Position numbers and translations under genes: made by a program. 14,378 nt of DNA. It comes from an uncultured Varibaculum sp. (GTDB lineage Bacteria; Actinomycetota; Actinomycetes; Actinomycetales; Actinomycetaceae). The notes under the pieces are model-generated. The model had not been told where the DNA came from. It ran no database searches and worked only from the letters and a program-made list of their open reading frames with translations. Positions 1-6,918 of this stretch are shown piece after piece (the stretch's first letter is position 1; the number at the start of each line of letters is the position of its first letter). The stretch covers positions 1 to 14,378 of the forward strand of contig CAMYFZ010000045.1 in NCBI GenBank assembly GCA_947255165.1. The letters are read 5' to 3'.

Positions 1-1327
1 GAGAAGGTGAGGTACCGGTTACTGCCAGGATTTCGGAAGCCAGCAGCGACAAAATAATGCCATCTTTATCGGTGGTCCAGACTGAGCCGTCCCTACGCAA
101 GAAAGAGGCCCCGGCGGATTCCTCGCCACCAAAACCGATAGTTCCGGAAAGTAATCCCGGAACGAAATACTTAAAGCCGACTGGAACTTCCACCAGTTTG
201 CGACCCATATGGGCCACTACCCGGTCGATCAGCGAAGAAGAAACCAAGGTTTTGCCGACTCCGCAATCCCCACCCCACTCTGGCCGATGGGTGTACAGGT
301 ATTCGATTGCTACCGCCAGGTAGTGGTTCGGATTCATGAGACCGTCCGGGGTAACGATCCCGTGGCGATCTGAATCGGCATCATTGCCGGTCGCGATATC
401 GAAAGGCGTAACCCCGTCCTCGTCGGGCGCCATCTTTTCCCGCAGCGATGCCATTGCATAGGGGGAGGAGCAGTCCATCCGGATTTTTCCGTCCCAATCC
501 AAGGTCATGAAGCTGAACGCGGGATCCACATCCGGGTTAACTACCGTCAGGTTCAGGTCGTGACGTTCAGCAATCATGCCCCAATAGTCCACCGATGCCC
601 CACCTAGCGGATCCGCCCCGATGCGCACTCCGGCAGAGCGAATAGCATCCAAGTCAATCACGCTGGGCAGGGCATCTACATATTCGTGGAGGTAATCATG
701 GGGGTGAACACATTCGGCGCTAGTTAGATCTGCCAGCGTAGAGCGAGGCACATTGCGCCATCCGTCCTCAAGGATCTGGTTAGCGCGGTCAGCAATCCAG
801 CCGGTAGCGTCTACGTCTGCCGGTCCGCCAGTGGGGGGATTGTATTTGAAGCCACCATCGCGCGGTGGGTTGTGAGAAGGAGTGATTACGATTCCATCTG
901 CCGCGTCCGCGCCTGAGGTGCGTACCTTGCCGGGCGCTCCGTTGGCCTGCAGGATCGCCAAGGAAACTGCCGGGGTGGGGACATAGGAGTTACGGGAATC
1001 AACCCACACATCGACTCCGTTCGCTACCAGCACTTCCAGGGCGCTGCGATGGGCAGGTTCGGAGAGGGCGTGGGTGTCGCGCCCGATAAATAGGGGCCCG
1101 TTGATACCTTCTTTGCGACGGTATTCCACGATCGCCTGGGTGATGGCGACAATATGGGCTTCGTTAAATGCGTGGTCGAAGGCGCTGCCGCGGTGTCCCG
1201 AGGTGCCGAAACTAACCCGCTGGCTAGGTTCTTTGGGATCTGGCTCCAGGTCATAGTAGGCGGCTAGGAGGTCATCGACATTGATTAAATCTTCTGGTTT
1301 GGCTTTTTGCCCGGCTCTTTCAAACAT
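1..1327 (-). CDS. pgm: Phosphoglucomutase, alpha-D-glucose-phosphate specific (3' end cut off)
   Basis: Interconverts glucose 1-phosphate and glucose 6-phosphate in the cytosol, linking glycogen and cell-wall sugar nucleotides to glycolysis. Translating the minus strand from the ATG at 1327-1325 gives 442 uninterrupted residues up to the window edge; the family is usually about 545 residues, so roughly the last hundred are missing. Visible motifs are an N-terminal FGTSGHRG (residues 40-47), the phosphoserine loop ITPSHNPP with catalytic Ser151, the metal-binding loop DADSD followed by RHGIVTP (residues 316-320 onwards), and the sugar-binding [12 protein letters not shown] near residue 410. 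These match the E. coli Pgm subfamily rather than ManB/PgcA. The start is the only good ATG before the conserved domain; its ribosome-binding site is weak. It is divergent from tadA across 84 bp. Confidence 0.95.
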   Translation of the reverse strand, partial: MFERAGQKAKPEDLINVDDLLAAYYDLEPDPKEPSQRVSFGTSGHRGSAFDHAFNEAHIVAITQAIVEYRRKEGINGPLFIGRDTHALSEPAHRSALEVLVANGVDVWVDSRNSYVPTPAVSLAILQANGAPGKVRTSGADAADGIVITPSHNPPRDGGFKYNPPTGGPADVDATGWIADRANQILEDGWRNVPRSTLADLTSAECVHPHDYLHEYVDALPSVIDLDAIRSAGVRIGADPLGGASVDYWGMIAERHDLNLTVVNPDVDPAFSFMTLDWDGKIRMDCSSPYAMASLREKMAPDEDGVTPFDIATGNDADSDRHGIVTPDGLMNPNHYLAVAIEYLYTHRPEWGGDCGVGKTLVSSSLIDRVVAHMGRKLVEVPVGFKYFVPGLLSGTIGFGGEESAGASFLRRDGSVWTTDKDGIILSLLASEILAVTGTSPS

Positions 1328-1355
1328 GTACTCAGTCTTTCATTTATTTGTTTGT

Positions 1356-1385
1356 TTGTCTGCGAAAACGGCAAAGTTTTATAAG
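1356..1385 (+). promoter_or_regulatory. Predicted promoter for tadA
   Basis: A -35-like TTGTCT (1356-1361) and a -10-like TATAAG (1380-1385) are separated by 18 bp, and the -10 ends 26 bp before the tadA ATG. This is a match to sigma-70-type consensus by eye only. A TTTG microrepeat (about 1346-1358) overlaps the -35. Confidence 0.4.
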
Positions 1386-1411
1386 TGCAAAATGCCAGGT
1401 AAATTGAGGAC

Positions 1412-1966
1412 ATGGATCGCTTTGACGAGGAAATGCGTCTGGCTATGGGGTTGGCGACCCAAGCCCAGCGGCAAGCGGATGTGCCGGTAGGGGCAGTTTT
1501 ACTTGCACCTAGGGCCGACAATACCTTGCCTATTAATACCCAGAACACCGATTTTTTTACCGACGAGGGCGCGCTGGCTCCCGGGGGTGAGGACGCTTCC
1601 TATCTCGGCTCTTGGGAAATAATCGGACGCGGTTTTAACCAACGGGAAACCTTTCCCTTTGATCCCACTGCCCATGCCGAGATTCTGGCTTTGCGACAAG
1701 GGGCGGCGAGACTAGGCACTTGGAGACTGATCGGCACCACCCTGGTAGTTAATCTGGAGCCTTGCACTATGTGTGCCGGCGCCTTGGTGAACGCTCGGGT
1801 TTCGCGGGTAGTGTTCGGTGCCTGGGATGACAAAGCGGGAGCTGCTGGCTCTGTCCGCGATGTTCTGCGCGATAGTCGCTTAAATCACCGCATCGAAGTA
1901 ATCGGTGGGGTTTTAGAGCAGGAATGTTCCGCGCAATTAAAAGACTTCTTCGCCCGCCGTCGCTAA
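1412..1966 (+). CDS. tadA: tRNA-specific adenosine-34 deaminase
   Basis: Deaminates the wobble adenosine of tRNA-Arg(ACG) to inosine; normally essential. The 184-residue product has the zinc-dependent deaminase signature: HAE with His88 as a zinc ligand and Glu90 as the proton shuttle, and PCTMC with Cys118 and Cys121 as the other zinc ligands. VPVGAVL (24-30) and the later RVVFGAWDDKAGAAGS are typical TadA sequence. The family is usually 150-165 residues; the surplus is one block of about 35 residues (32-68) between VPVGAVLL and IIGRGFN, where most TadA proteins have only a short turn. The ATG at 1412 follows GAGGA with very short spacing, and no better in-frame start exists upstream. A guanine or cytosine deaminase is less likely given PCTMC and the C-terminal sequence. 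Confidence 0.93.
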   Translation: MDRFDEEMRLAMGLATQAQRQADVPVGAVLLAPRADNTLPINTQNTDFFTDEGALAPGGEDASYLGSWEIIGRGFNQRETFPFDPTAHAEILALRQGAARLGTWRLIGTTLVVNLEPCTMCAGALVNARVSRVVFGAWDDKAGAAGSVRDVLRDSRLNHRIEVIGGVLEQECSAQLKDFFARRR

Positions 1967-2015
1967 GTTACTGCGCTCGCCCAGCACCTGCCAGCTTCCT
2001 CCTGCCCCCTATTTT

Positions 2016-2078
2016 CGGTAAACAGGTGGATAACTCTCCGGCAAACAGGTGGATAACTCTCCGGCAAACAGGTGGATA
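2016..2078 (+). repeat. 23-bp tandem repeat, about 2.7 copies
   Basis: The unit CGGYAAACAGGTGGATAACTCTC occurs at 2016-2038 and 2039-2061, and its first 17 bases recur at 2062-2078. The two full copies differ at one base. Each copy carries GGTGGATAA (GGTGGATAG in the last), the reverse complement of TTATCCACC, which is one base off the DnaA-box consensus. The array ends 3 bp before the -10 box of the downstream ATPase gene and covers where its -35 would lie. It may be an operator array or simply slippage. Confidence 0.85.
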
Positions 2079-2081
2079 GAG

Positions 2082-2094
2082 TATACTGAAAATA
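2082..2094 (+). promoter_or_regulatory. Leaderless-type promoter -10 box for the DUF4143 ATPase
   Basis: TATACT (2082-2087), a 5/6 match to TATAAT, is followed by six bases and then the ATG at 2094. Transcription would begin at or next to the A of the start codon. There is no Shine-Dalgarno sequence in front of this ATG. No -35 consensus is seen; that position lies in the tandem repeat. Confidence 0.6.
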
Positions 2095-3344
2095 TGGCTG
2101 ACTACTTAAAACGGGTAATTGACTACGAGATAGCCCAAGTTTTTCCACAACTGCCGGCGCTGTGTATTGCCGGAGCTAAAGGAGTGGGTAAAACCGAGAC
2201 CGCTAAGCGGCGGGCTCGCACCACTTATCAGCTAGACCAAGTCGACACCCGCACTATTTTGCAGGCCGATCCGCAGCTTTTCCTACAGCAAAAACCGCCG
2301 GTACTCCTGGATGAATGGCAGCTGCTGCCGGAAACCTGGGACACGGTGCGCCGCGCGGTTGATGATGGTGCACGTCCCGAAAGTTTTCTCTTGACCGGTT
2401 CCGCCAGCCCCAAACCCGGGGTGCAAACCCATTCGGGAGCAGGAAGAATAGTTACTTTAAGGATGCGGCCATTGACTCTTTCTGAGCGGGGAATTGCTAC
2501 TCCCACGGTCAGTTTGCGTGACCTTTTTGCCGGCACCGAAAAGATAACCGGCACCAGTGACCTGGCTGCCTCCGATTATGCTGAAGCTATCTGTCAAACC
2601 GGATTGCCGGGATTTCAACATTTGCGAGGACGGGCTTTGCGCTTGTCCATTGATTCTTACCTGCGTGACGTGATTGATAAAGATATCCTCACCCAGGGGT
2701 ATCTCACTCGCACTCCGCATACTCTCCGCGCCTGGTTACGCTCCTATGCGCAGGCTACCGCCACTACCGCGTCCTATGCGCAGATAGTAGAAGGGGCAAC
2801 CGCTGGCGAGGGAGATAAACCCAGTTCCGAAACTACCCGCACCTATCGAGATTTCTTGACTAAACTCTGGATTCTGGAACCCCTAGAGGCCTGGCAGCCT
2901 TTGGGGACGGGCTGGAAACGTTTGACCAGCAGCCCTAAACATCACCTAGTAGATCCCGGCTTTGCGGCACGCTTTTTGGACCTCGAAGCCACGGATCTAT
3001 TGCGTCCTGGTGGTGGCAATATTTATGGGGCGCTTTTTGAATCTCTCGCCCTCCTGTGCGTGAGGGTTTACGCTCAGGCTCTGGAGGCTACGGTGGGGCA
3101 TTTTCGTACTCGAGCGGGTGAGCATGAAGTTGATTTGGTTCTGCAAGGGCGGGGCGGATCGCTAGTGGCGCTAGAAGTGAAAACCGCGAATCGGGTCGGC
3201 GACCACGATGTTAAGCATCTAGTCTGGTTGCGGGAACGTGCCGGTGAAAAAATGCGTGCCGCCGCGGTGCTTTACGGTGGAAAGCAGGCTTATATGCGTA
3301 AAGATGGGATCGCTGTTATTCCCCTGGGTTGCCTGGGGCTTTAA
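2094..3344 (+). CDS. AAA-type ATPase with C-terminal DUF4143 domain
   Basis: A 416-residue protein of the widespread AAA_14/DUF4143 family, whose cellular role is poorly defined. Walker A is GAKGVGKT (27-34, Lys33), Walker B is VLLDEWQ (70-76, Asp73 and Glu74), and a sensor-1-like FLLTGSAS follows at 98-105. The C-terminal part (about 285-405) ends in a PD-(D/E)XK-like core: FRTRAGEHEVDLVL with Asp347, then LVALEVK with Glu361 and Lys363. Whether that fold cuts DNA is not known for the family. The reading frame stays open upstream to a GTG at 2049, but that stretch encodes the tandem repeat and overlaps the promoter, so I chose the ATG at 2094. It converges on the amidase gene. Confidence 0.88.
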   Translation: MADYLKRVIDYEIAQVFPQLPALCIAGAKGVGKTETAKRRARTTYQLDQVDTRTILQADPQLFLQQKPPVLLDEWQLLPETWDTVRRAVDDGARPESFLLTGSASPKPGVQTHSGAGRIVTLRMRPLTLSERGIATPTVSLRDLFAGTEKITGTSDLAASDYAEAICQTGLPGFQHLRGRALRLSIDSYLRDVIDKDILTQGYLTRTPHTLRAWLRSYAQATATTASYAQIVEGATAGEGDKPSSETTRTYRDFLTKLWILEPLEAWQPLGTGWKRLTSSPKHHLVDPGFAARFLDLEATDLLRPGGGNIYGALFESLALLCVRVYAQALEATVGHFRTRAGEHEVDLVLQGRGGSLVALEVKTANRVGDHDVKHLVWLRERAGEKMRAAAVLYGGKQAYMRKDGIAVIPLGCLGL

Positions 3345-3346
3345 GA

Positions 3347-3361
3347 TTCCGGAAGCCGGAA
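3347..3361. terminator. Short hairpin between convergent genes (weak terminator candidate)
   Basis: TTCCGG and CCGGAA form a perfect 6-bp stem with an AAG loop, three bases after the ATPase stop codon. The T-richness after it on the plus strand is poor (CGCATCTTT), so termination is uncertain. Confidence 0.25.
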
Positions 3362-3396
3362 CGCATCTTTAAGGCGAGGTTCTTTCCCTTCGGTGG

Positions 3397-4269
3397 CTAA
3401 CCGGCGGAGAAGTAGCTCAAAATTCCTTGGGCGAGGCCGGAGGCGTACTGCTGTTGTCCCTCGGGGCTCGACATCCGCCGCGCATCCTGGGGGTTACGCA
3501 TTTCCCCCAGCTCCACCATAACCGCCGGCACCTGCGCAAAATTTAAAGTAGCCAGGTCAGAGCGGGGAACCGGGTTTGATCCAAAAGTCGTGGAGGGGGT
3601 AAGTCCGGCGCCTTTAAGACCCCCAGAAACTGCGCGTGCCAGCTGCTTAGAGGGTTGACCTTGGGCAGCGTTTAGCGGGGGGCTGGAAACCATTACAAAA
3701 AATCCGTGAGGAGCGCTGGACTCAGAGCCATTTCCGTGAATAGATATCAAGGCGGCGGCACCCTTTTCGTTCGCGAGTTTGCCGCGCCGATCGACACAGA
3801 TCTCGGCATTAGGTCCATTATCTCTAGTAAGAACCACTGTGGCACCCTGTTCCTGCAGTTTATTGCGTAAATAGTCGGCAACATGCCAAGTGAATTTATA
3901 CTCCGGATAACCGGCATTAGTGGCGGTGCCGGAGGTGTTGCAAATCTTACGTCCGCCTCGTCCATTGGAAATCGGGTTGCTCAGTTGCCTGCCCTTGCCA
4001 TGACCGGGGTCCACCACGATGACCTTTCCAGTCAGTGGTTTAGCGGCGGGAGTTGTCGGGGTGGCGGAAGTGGCAGGAGTAGTCGGGCTGGCGGGCGTCT
4101 TAGCTTTGGGAGCAGCGGTGGTGGCTCGCGATGATGAGGGGGAGGGGGAGGGAACAGGTCCCGGATTTACCGCCGGGCTGCAAGCAGTAAGGGTTAGGGT
4201 GCCCACTGCTATGAACCCCAAAATTGAGACCATGAATTTGCCGGACCTGCGGGGGCGATGGAGAAGCAT
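3397..4269 (-). CDS. N-acetylmuramoyl-L-alanine amidase, Amidase_3 family, predicted lipoprotein
   Basis: Cleaves the amide bond between MurNAc and L-alanine of the stem peptide, outside the membrane. The 290-residue product starts with a basic stretch, a hydrophobic segment (14-27) and a lipobox LTAC with Cys30 as the predicted lipidation site. A Pro/Ser/Thr/Ala-rich linker follows (32-78), then the catalytic domain (80-290). Zinc ligands are His90 (VVDPGHG), Glu123 and His178 (ISIHGNG); the catalytic glutamate is Glu253 in MVELGEMRN. The sequence resembles mycobacterial Rv3717/Ami1, including SSPPLNAAQ and a Cys110-Cys158 pair at the place of that enzyme's disulfide. No clear ribosome-binding site precedes the ATG. 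A TAGAGT sits 7-12 bp upstream, so a leaderless start is possible. Unlike Rv3717 it looks membrane-anchored. Confidence 0.9.
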   Translation of the reverse strand: MLLHRPRRSGKFMVSILGFIAVGTLTLTACSPAVNPGPVPSPSPSSSRATTAAPKAKTPASPTTPATSATPTTPAAKPLTGKVIVVDPGHGKGRQLSNPISNGRGGRKICNTSGTATNAGYPEYKFTWHVADYLRNKLQEQGATVVLTRDNGPNAEICVDRRGKLANEKGAAALISIHGNGSESSAPHGFFVMVSSPPLNAAQGQPSKQLARAVSGGLKGAGLTPSTTFGSNPVPRSDLATLNFAQVPAVMVELGEMRNPQDARRMSSPEGQQQYASGLAQGILSYFSAG

Positions 4270-4372
4270 GCTCTAACTCTAACCCATACTCTTGCGGGTA
4301 CCTGGTAACGTCAGCTGTATCCTGCCAAACTAGCGGCAGTTACCGTGCTAGTTAGGCATCGGGCTAAGCGAA

Positions 4373-4942
4373 TTAGAGGTTCAAAAACATTCGGTGCAGG
4401 CGCGGGTCGCCGGTCAATTCGGGATGAAAAGTAACCCCGATCTGATTGCCGGCTCGCGCCCCCACAATCAGGTCATTTACCCGCCCGAGTTCTTTTACAT
4501 CCGGTCCCACTTCGCTAATACGAGGGGCACGAATAAAAGTCATCGGCAGATCTTCCATTCCCGCGAAGTCTGCGCGGGCGTTAAAGGAACCGAGTTGGCG
4601 CCCATAGGCATTACGCTCTACGGTTACGTCTAAGGTACCTAGCGCCGTGCGATCTACGCTGCGCTTGCCCATAATTCGTTTGGCCAGCAAGATTAATCCT
4701 GCGCAAGTACCTAGAACCGGCATTCCCGCAGTAATCATTTCCCGCAGCCGATCAGCCATTCCCAGTTCAATCAGTAGTTTTGATTGCACCGTGGATTCTC
4801 CGCCCGGTAATACCAGGCGGTTAAAACCGCTGCGCAGGTCTGCGGCTTCGCGCAGCTGAACTACCTGAGCCCCCAGTTCCCGCAGGCACTGTTCATGTTC
4901 AATGAAGGCACCTTGAACTGCGAGGACGCCAACTTTTTCCAT
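4373..4942 (-). CDS. pdxT: Pyridoxal 5'-phosphate synthase, glutaminase subunit PdxT
   Basis: Hydrolyses glutamine and channels ammonia to PdxS for deoxyxylulose-5-phosphate-independent vitamin B6 synthesis. The 189-residue length is normal. The N-terminus VGVLAVQGAFIEH, the PGGEST motif (46-51), the nucleophile elbow GTCAGLILL with Cys80, and FHPEL with His173 and Glu175 together give the class I glutamine amidotransferase triad. It lies 70 bp downstream of pdxS on the same strand, the usual order, and probably shares its transcript. The Shine-Dalgarno is weak (AGGCGA about 9 bases before the ATG), which may fit translation from a polycistronic message. Confidence 0.97.
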   Translation of the reverse strand: MEKVGVLAVQGAFIEHEQCLRELGAQVVQLREAADLRSGFNRLVLPGGESTVQSKLLIELGMADRLREMITAGMPVLGTCAGLILLAKRIMGKRSVDRTALGTLDVTVERNAYGRQLGSFNARADFAGMEDLPMTFIRAPRISEVGPDVKELGRVNDLIVGARAGNQIGVTFHPELTGDPRLHRMFLNL

Positions 4943-4966
4943 CTATTTTTCGCCTACTATTAGTGC

Positions 4967-4992
4967 CGGTAGCAAGCTGTCCGTTGCTACCG
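4967..4992 (-). repeat. Intercistronic hairpin between pdxS and pdxT
   Basis: CGGTAGCAA (4967-4975) and TTGCTACCG (4984-4992) form a perfect 9-bp stem with an 8-base loop. It lies in the 70-bp spacer between the two subunit genes and is not followed by a T-run in the direction of transcription. It is more likely a processing or stabilising element, or a partial attenuator, than a full terminator. Confidence 0.55.
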
Positions 4993-5012
4993 CTGTCCTG
5001 TTTTCTGACCGT

Positions 5013-5927
5013 TTACTTTCCGCGCTCGGCCATCAGCAGGTCGATTTCGCTTTCGTTAATACCCACCATGGCTTCACCCAGATTTTCGGACAATTCGGCG
5101 ATCAGTTTCGCATCCTTAAAGTTAGTGACTGCCTTGACAATGGCATTGGCACGTTTCGCGGGATTACCGGACTTGAAAATACCCGACCCCACGAACACGC
5201 CCTCAGCACCTAGCTGCATCATTAACGCCGCATCCGCTGGGGTGGCTACCCCGCCGGCCGCGAAATTTACCACCGGCAGACGCGAGGAATCGTGCACTTC
5301 TTTCAGCAGTGCCAGTGGTACTTCTAGCTGCTTGGCGGCCTCAAAAATCTCATCTTCGCGCAGGCTGGAAACCCGGCGGATTTCCGCGTTCATCTCGCGC
5401 ATATGGCTAACCGCCTGTACTACGTCGCCGGTTCCCGGCTCGCCCTTGGTACGAATCATGGTGGCACCCTCGCCGATGCGCCGAAGCGCTTCGCCCAGGT
5501 TACGTGCCCCACACACGAAAGGTACTTTGAACTGGGTTTTATCAATGTGGTAGATGTCGTCGGCGGGGGAGAGGACTTCCGATTCATCGATATAGTCGAT
5601 TTCGATAGCTTCCAGTAGCTGGGCTTCAACAAAATGCCCGATCCGGCACTTCGCCATCACCGGAATAGAAACCGCCTCTTGAATCCCCTTGATCATTGCC
5701 GGATCGCTCATCCGGGAAACGCCGCCCGCTGCGCGAATATCGGCGGGGATACGTTCTAGTGCCATAACGGCCGCCGCGCCTGCGTCCTCGGCAATCCGCG
5801 CCTGCTCCGGGGTGGTGACATCCATAATCACGCCCCCCTTGAGCATCTGCGCGAGTTGACGGTTCAGTGCCACCCGCTCTTTAAGCTCGTTTGATTCCTG
5901 GACGTTGGAAGTGTTAGCGGTTTCCAT
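5013..5927 (-). CDS. pdxS: Pyridoxal 5'-phosphate synthase, synthase subunit PdxS
   Basis: Builds PLP from ribose 5-phosphate, glyceraldehyde 3-phosphate and ammonia delivered by PdxT; assembles as a dodecamer. The 304-residue (beta/alpha)8 protein is typical in length. Asp36 ([10 protein letters not shown]), Lys93 (VMAKCRIGH) and Lys161 ([11 protein letters not shown]) correspond to Asp24, Lys81 and Lys149 of the Bacillus enzyme with a constant offset of 12. The ATG at 5927 is preceded by GAGGGAACGG, a fair ribosome-binding site, and starts a short variable N-tail before the conserved core. It is first in a two-gene unit with pdxT. No MocR-type pdxR regulator gene is in the window. Confidence 0.98.
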   Translation of the reverse strand: METANTSNVQESNELKERVALNRQLAQMLKGGVIMDVTTPEQARIAEDAGAAAVMALERIPADIRAAGGVSRMSDPAMIKGIQEAVSIPVMAKCRIGHFVEAQLLEAIEIDYIDESEVLSPADDIYHIDKTQFKVPFVCGARNLGEALRRIGEGATMIRTKGEPGTGDVVQAVSHMREMNAEIRRVSSLREDEIFEAAKQLEVPLALLKEVHDSSRLPVVNFAAGGVATPADAALMMQLGAEGVFVGSGIFKSGNPAKRANAIVKAVTNFKDAKLIAELSENLGEAMVGINESEIDLLMAERGK

Positions 5928-5964
5928 TTTCCGTTCCCTCTTTCTGTACCTAGCCTTCTGGGTC

Positions 5965-5982
5965 GCGGCGCTAAGCGGCGCT
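5965..5982 (-). repeat. 10-bp-spaced direct repeat upstream of pdxS
   Basis: GCGGCGCT occurs at 5965-5972 and 5975-5982 with AA between, so the repeats lie one helical turn apart, about 40 bp before the pdxS start. That is a plausible operator geometry, but no regulator can be named. I see no convincing -35/-10 pair for pdxS in 5928-6060. Confidence 0.45.
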
Positions 5983-6081
5983 TTTTCCCTCTAAGCATCT
6001 ACTTTACAAACTAACGTGGGGAAATAGGTATTTATTGGAGGATGCGATTCTACGCCTTTCGCTTTCGCCAGCTATTATGTT

Positions 6082-6107
6082 TGTCGCTAGTGAGCAATCT
6101 AGCGATA
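6082..6107. repeat. Inverted repeat in the pdxS-EIIA divergent spacer
   Basis: TCGCTAG (6084-6090) and CTAGCGA (6099-6105) are perfect 7-bp arms around an 8-base centre, extendable by a G-T wobble and a T-A pair. The spacing suits a dimeric regulator site or a small hairpin. The spacer 5928-6260 holds no gene I can support. Confidence 0.5.
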
Positions 6108-6141
6108 GGCTTCGAAGGAAGCTGGGAAATAAAAATTGCGG

Positions 6142-6186
6142 ATGGCCGGAAACATAGGATATTTGGGTATTGCTGTTTCCGGCGAT
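6142..6186 (+). repeat. Long inverted repeat upstream of the EIIA gene
   Basis: GCCGGAAACA (6145-6154) and TGTTTCCGGC (6174-6183) are perfect 10-bp arms around a 19-base loop, extending to 12 bp with one mismatch. The element ends about 75 bp before the EIIA start, so it would lie in the leader or at an operator. No T-run follows and it does not match the BglG/LicT antiterminator target as I know it. Confidence 0.6.
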
Positions 6187-6260
6187 ATTCCTCGCGGGGA
6201 AACCCATGAAAACAACCGTCGGGAAGTTAGCCGCATACTTTTGAGGTAAAGGGATAAGAA

Positions 6261-6734
6261 ATGAACACCACCGTATCGATACTGGCTCCCCTTAGTGGAG
6301 AAGTTATCCCCGTAACCGCGGTTCCAGATCCGGTTTTTTCCCAAAAGATGATGGGGGAGGGTGTGGCTATTCGTCCTTTACCGAAGGTGCAGTCGGTTTT
6401 GGCTCCGGTTAGTGGGAAAATCGTAAAACTTTTTAAAACCGGACATGCCTTCGTGCTGGTGGGGGAGGTTGGAGCCCTAGAAGTGCTGGTACATGTGGGA
6501 CTAGATACCGTAGCGCTTAAGGGCGAGGGCTTTAAGCTACTGCGGGGCGAGGGCGAAGAGGTTAGTGCCGGGCAGCCCCTAGTCGAGGTCGATATCCCTC
6601 GGCTGCTCGTGCTAGAAAAAGATCCGGTGACCCCGGTGGTGTTTATCGGACGTGATCAAGTGAAAACCCTCGACTTCACGCCAGGTGAGGTGCATGCCGG
6701 ATCCCCGCTATGTCAGGTTACTCTGCGTGGGTAA
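6261..6734 (+). CDS. PTS system glucose-family EIIA protein (solitary)
   Basis: Accepts phosphate from HPr and passes it to an EIIB domain for sugar uptake; in some bacteria it is also a regulator. The 157 residues form one EIIA-Glc (crr-type) domain with no EIIB or EIIC. The N-terminus ILAPLSGEVIPVTAVPDPVFSQ is characteristic. GHAF contains the supporting His62, and VLVHVGLDTVALKGEGF contains the phosphorylated His78, equivalent to E. coli His75 and His90. The ATG follows AAAGGGATAAGAA, giving a ribosome-binding site at good spacing. No partner PTS gene is next to it, so it must serve a permease encoded elsewhere; its sugar cannot be inferred. It converges on metQ. Confidence 0.93.
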   Translation: MNTTVSILAPLSGEVIPVTAVPDPVFSQKMMGEGVAIRPLPKVQSVLAPVSGKIVKLFKTGHAFVLVGEVGALEVLVHVGLDTVALKGEGFKLLRGEGEEVSAGQPLVEVDIPRLLVLEKDPVTPVVFIGRDQVKTLDFTPGEVHAGSPLCQVTLRG

Positions 6735-6813
6735 CCCCGCTAAGCGATACTTTGAAATCTGACAGCTATTCTTGCGGCTATTGATAACTGCAGGGTAATC
6801 GCCTAAGCGACTT

Positions 6814-6837
6814 GTAGACACAAAAGTAGACACAAAA
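6814..6837. repeat. 12-bp perfect tandem duplication
   Basis: GTAGACACAAAA is present twice in direct succession (6814-6825 and 6826-6837), immediately beside the metQ terminator stem. On the minus strand it doubles the T-rich tail as TTTTGTGTCTAC. It is probably a slippage duplication. Confidence 0.85.
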
Positions 6838-6872
6838 AGGGGCGGGGCGAAGAATATCTTCTGCCCCGCCCC
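6834..6872 (-). terminator. Rho-independent terminator of the metNIQ operon
   Basis: GGGGCGGGGC (6839-6848) pairs with GCCCCGCCCC (6863-6872), and the stem continues as GAAGA/TCTTC (6849-6853 and 6857-6861) past one bulged base. On the minus strand the GC-rich stem is followed by TTTTT, which fits termination after metQ 47 bp downstream of its stop. A second inverted repeat, TAATCGCCT (6796-6804) with AGGCGATTA (6882-6890), encloses the whole structure. The hairpin could also stop plus-strand transcripts from the EIIA gene, although the T-run there is more distant. Confidence 0.85.
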
Positions 6873-6918
6873 GGAGATTTAAGGCGATTAGATTTTTAAA
6901 GCGACAAGATTAGTCGGA

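Noticed and set aside
2024..2078. DnaA-box-like cluster as a replication origin
   Set aside because: Only three imperfect boxes, no AT-rich unwinding region, and no dnaA, dnaN or rep gene nearby. Kept only as a repeat near a promoter.
3883..4276. Plus-strand reading frames opposite the amidase
   Set aside because: They are antisense to the signal peptide and Pro/Ser/Thr linker, whose repetitive codons keep other frames open.
6084..6260. BglG/LicT-type antiterminator target upstream of the PTS gene
   Set aside because: The inverted repeats do not match the known target sequence and no overlapping terminator is present.
6004..6344. Two minus-strand reading frames between pdxS and the EIIA gene
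   Set aside because: One overlaps the EIIA coding region, neither has a good ribosome-binding site or recognisable motifs, and dyad repeats run through them.
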